From Hyphomicrobium sp. (GTDB taxonomy: Bacteria; Pseudomonadota; Alphaproteobacteria; Rhizobiales; Hyphomicrobiaceae), in contig JAUVPN010000168.1 in assembly GCA_030598645.1 (NCBI GenBank), forward strand, positions 1 through 6,312: a DNA stretch of 6,312 nucleotides. The letters are read 5' to 3'. Position 1 is the stretch's first letter. Each line of letters opens with the position of its first letter. Of this stretch, positions 6,136 through 6,312 are shown piece by piece. Position numbers and translations under genes: made by a program. The notes below the pieces were generated by a model. It had not been told where the DNA came from. It saw nothing but the letters and a program-made list of their open reading frames with translations, and searched no databases.

Positions 6136-6312
6136 TTGAGCGAATCGGAACCCATAGCATTGAGCCCGCGTCAGGCGGGCAGGTTTCCACTCAAAGCGGG
6201 CCGGCCCGAAATAGGCCCCTTCGCAGCATTCGATCGGCACGAATTGAGCACTATCCTTGCTGTATACGGCCGCAAGGTCGCTGCCGGTGAATGGCGTGAT
6301 TACGCCATCGAC
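6136..6312 (+). CDS. DUF2794 family protein (3'-partial)
   Basis: 59 codons of an open frame run from TTG 6136 to the right edge. The visible protein has a variable, Pro/Arg-containing leader (residues 1-28) and then the family core, FAAFDRHELSTIL (29-41) followed by VYGRKVAAGEWRDYAID (43-59). I recognise this block as DUF2794, a small family of roughly 115-125 residues known to me from alphaproteobacteria and of unknown function, so about half the gene should lie beyond the window. There is no signal peptide or membrane segment in the visible part. The start rests on AAGGAGG 5 nt upstream. The gene is divergent from dcp, with about 440 bp between them. The family call is from memory of the motif; the reading frame itself is well supported. 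Confidence 0.88.
   Translation, partial: MSESEPIALSPRQAGRFPLKAGRPEIGPFAAFDRHELSTILAVYGRKVAAGEWRDYAID

Noticed and set aside
5915..6190. 91-codon (-) strand open frame rich in Cys and Pro
   Set aside because: No recognisable family; it runs antisense through the DUF2794 start, SD and promoter, and has no good ribosome-binding site.
1..6312. Mobile elements, CRISPR or defence systems
   Set aside because: No spaced repeat array, transposase, integrase, terminal inverted repeats or defence genes; the gene content is housekeeping.

Overview
The window looks like ordinary chromosome from an alphaproteobacterium, probably a Hyphomicrobiales (Rhizobiales) member. This is inferred from the moderately GC-rich sequence, the alphaproteobacterial style of the aconitase, the DUF1223 gene directly behind acnA, and a DUF2794 gene, a family I know only from this class. 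There is no transposase, phage gene, CRISPR array, tRNA or rRNA.

Layout from left to right. Bases 1-2654 (+) hold nearly all of acnA, aconitate hydratase; its first roughly 15-20 codons lie before the window. After a 146-bp gap without a convincing terminator comes a (+) gene for an exported DUF1223 protein (2801-3559) with a thioredoxin-like CxxC. It meets, tail to tail and with 2 bp between stop codons, a (-) gene for an M3 zinc metallopeptidase of the peptidyl-dipeptidase Dcp type (3562-5688) that carries an unusual basic N-terminal tail. Bases 5689-6135 are non-coding. From 6136 to the right edge runs the start of a (+) DUF2794 gene, which begins at TTG behind a near-perfect Shine-Dalgarno sequence and is easily missed.

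The 440-bp divergent region between dcp and the DUF2794 gene is the most interesting part. On the (-) strand it holds a -10-like TATTAT, then a long interrupted hairpin whose outer and inner arms match perfectly (6 bp and 10 bp), then a GC-rich hairpin followed by seven T's. This would give an RNA of about 158 nt (about 5936 to 5779) ending some 90 nt before dcp. The arms of the two hairpins can also pair with one another. The element could be a free-standing small RNA or an attenuator-type leader of dcp. Closer to the DUF2794 gene is a 12-bp perfect palindrome abutting a -35-like hexamer.

The genes do not form one pathway. acnA serves the TCA cycle, DUF1223 is a conserved neighbour of unknown role in the cell envelope, Dcp trims peptides in the cytoplasm, and DUF2794 is uncharacterised.
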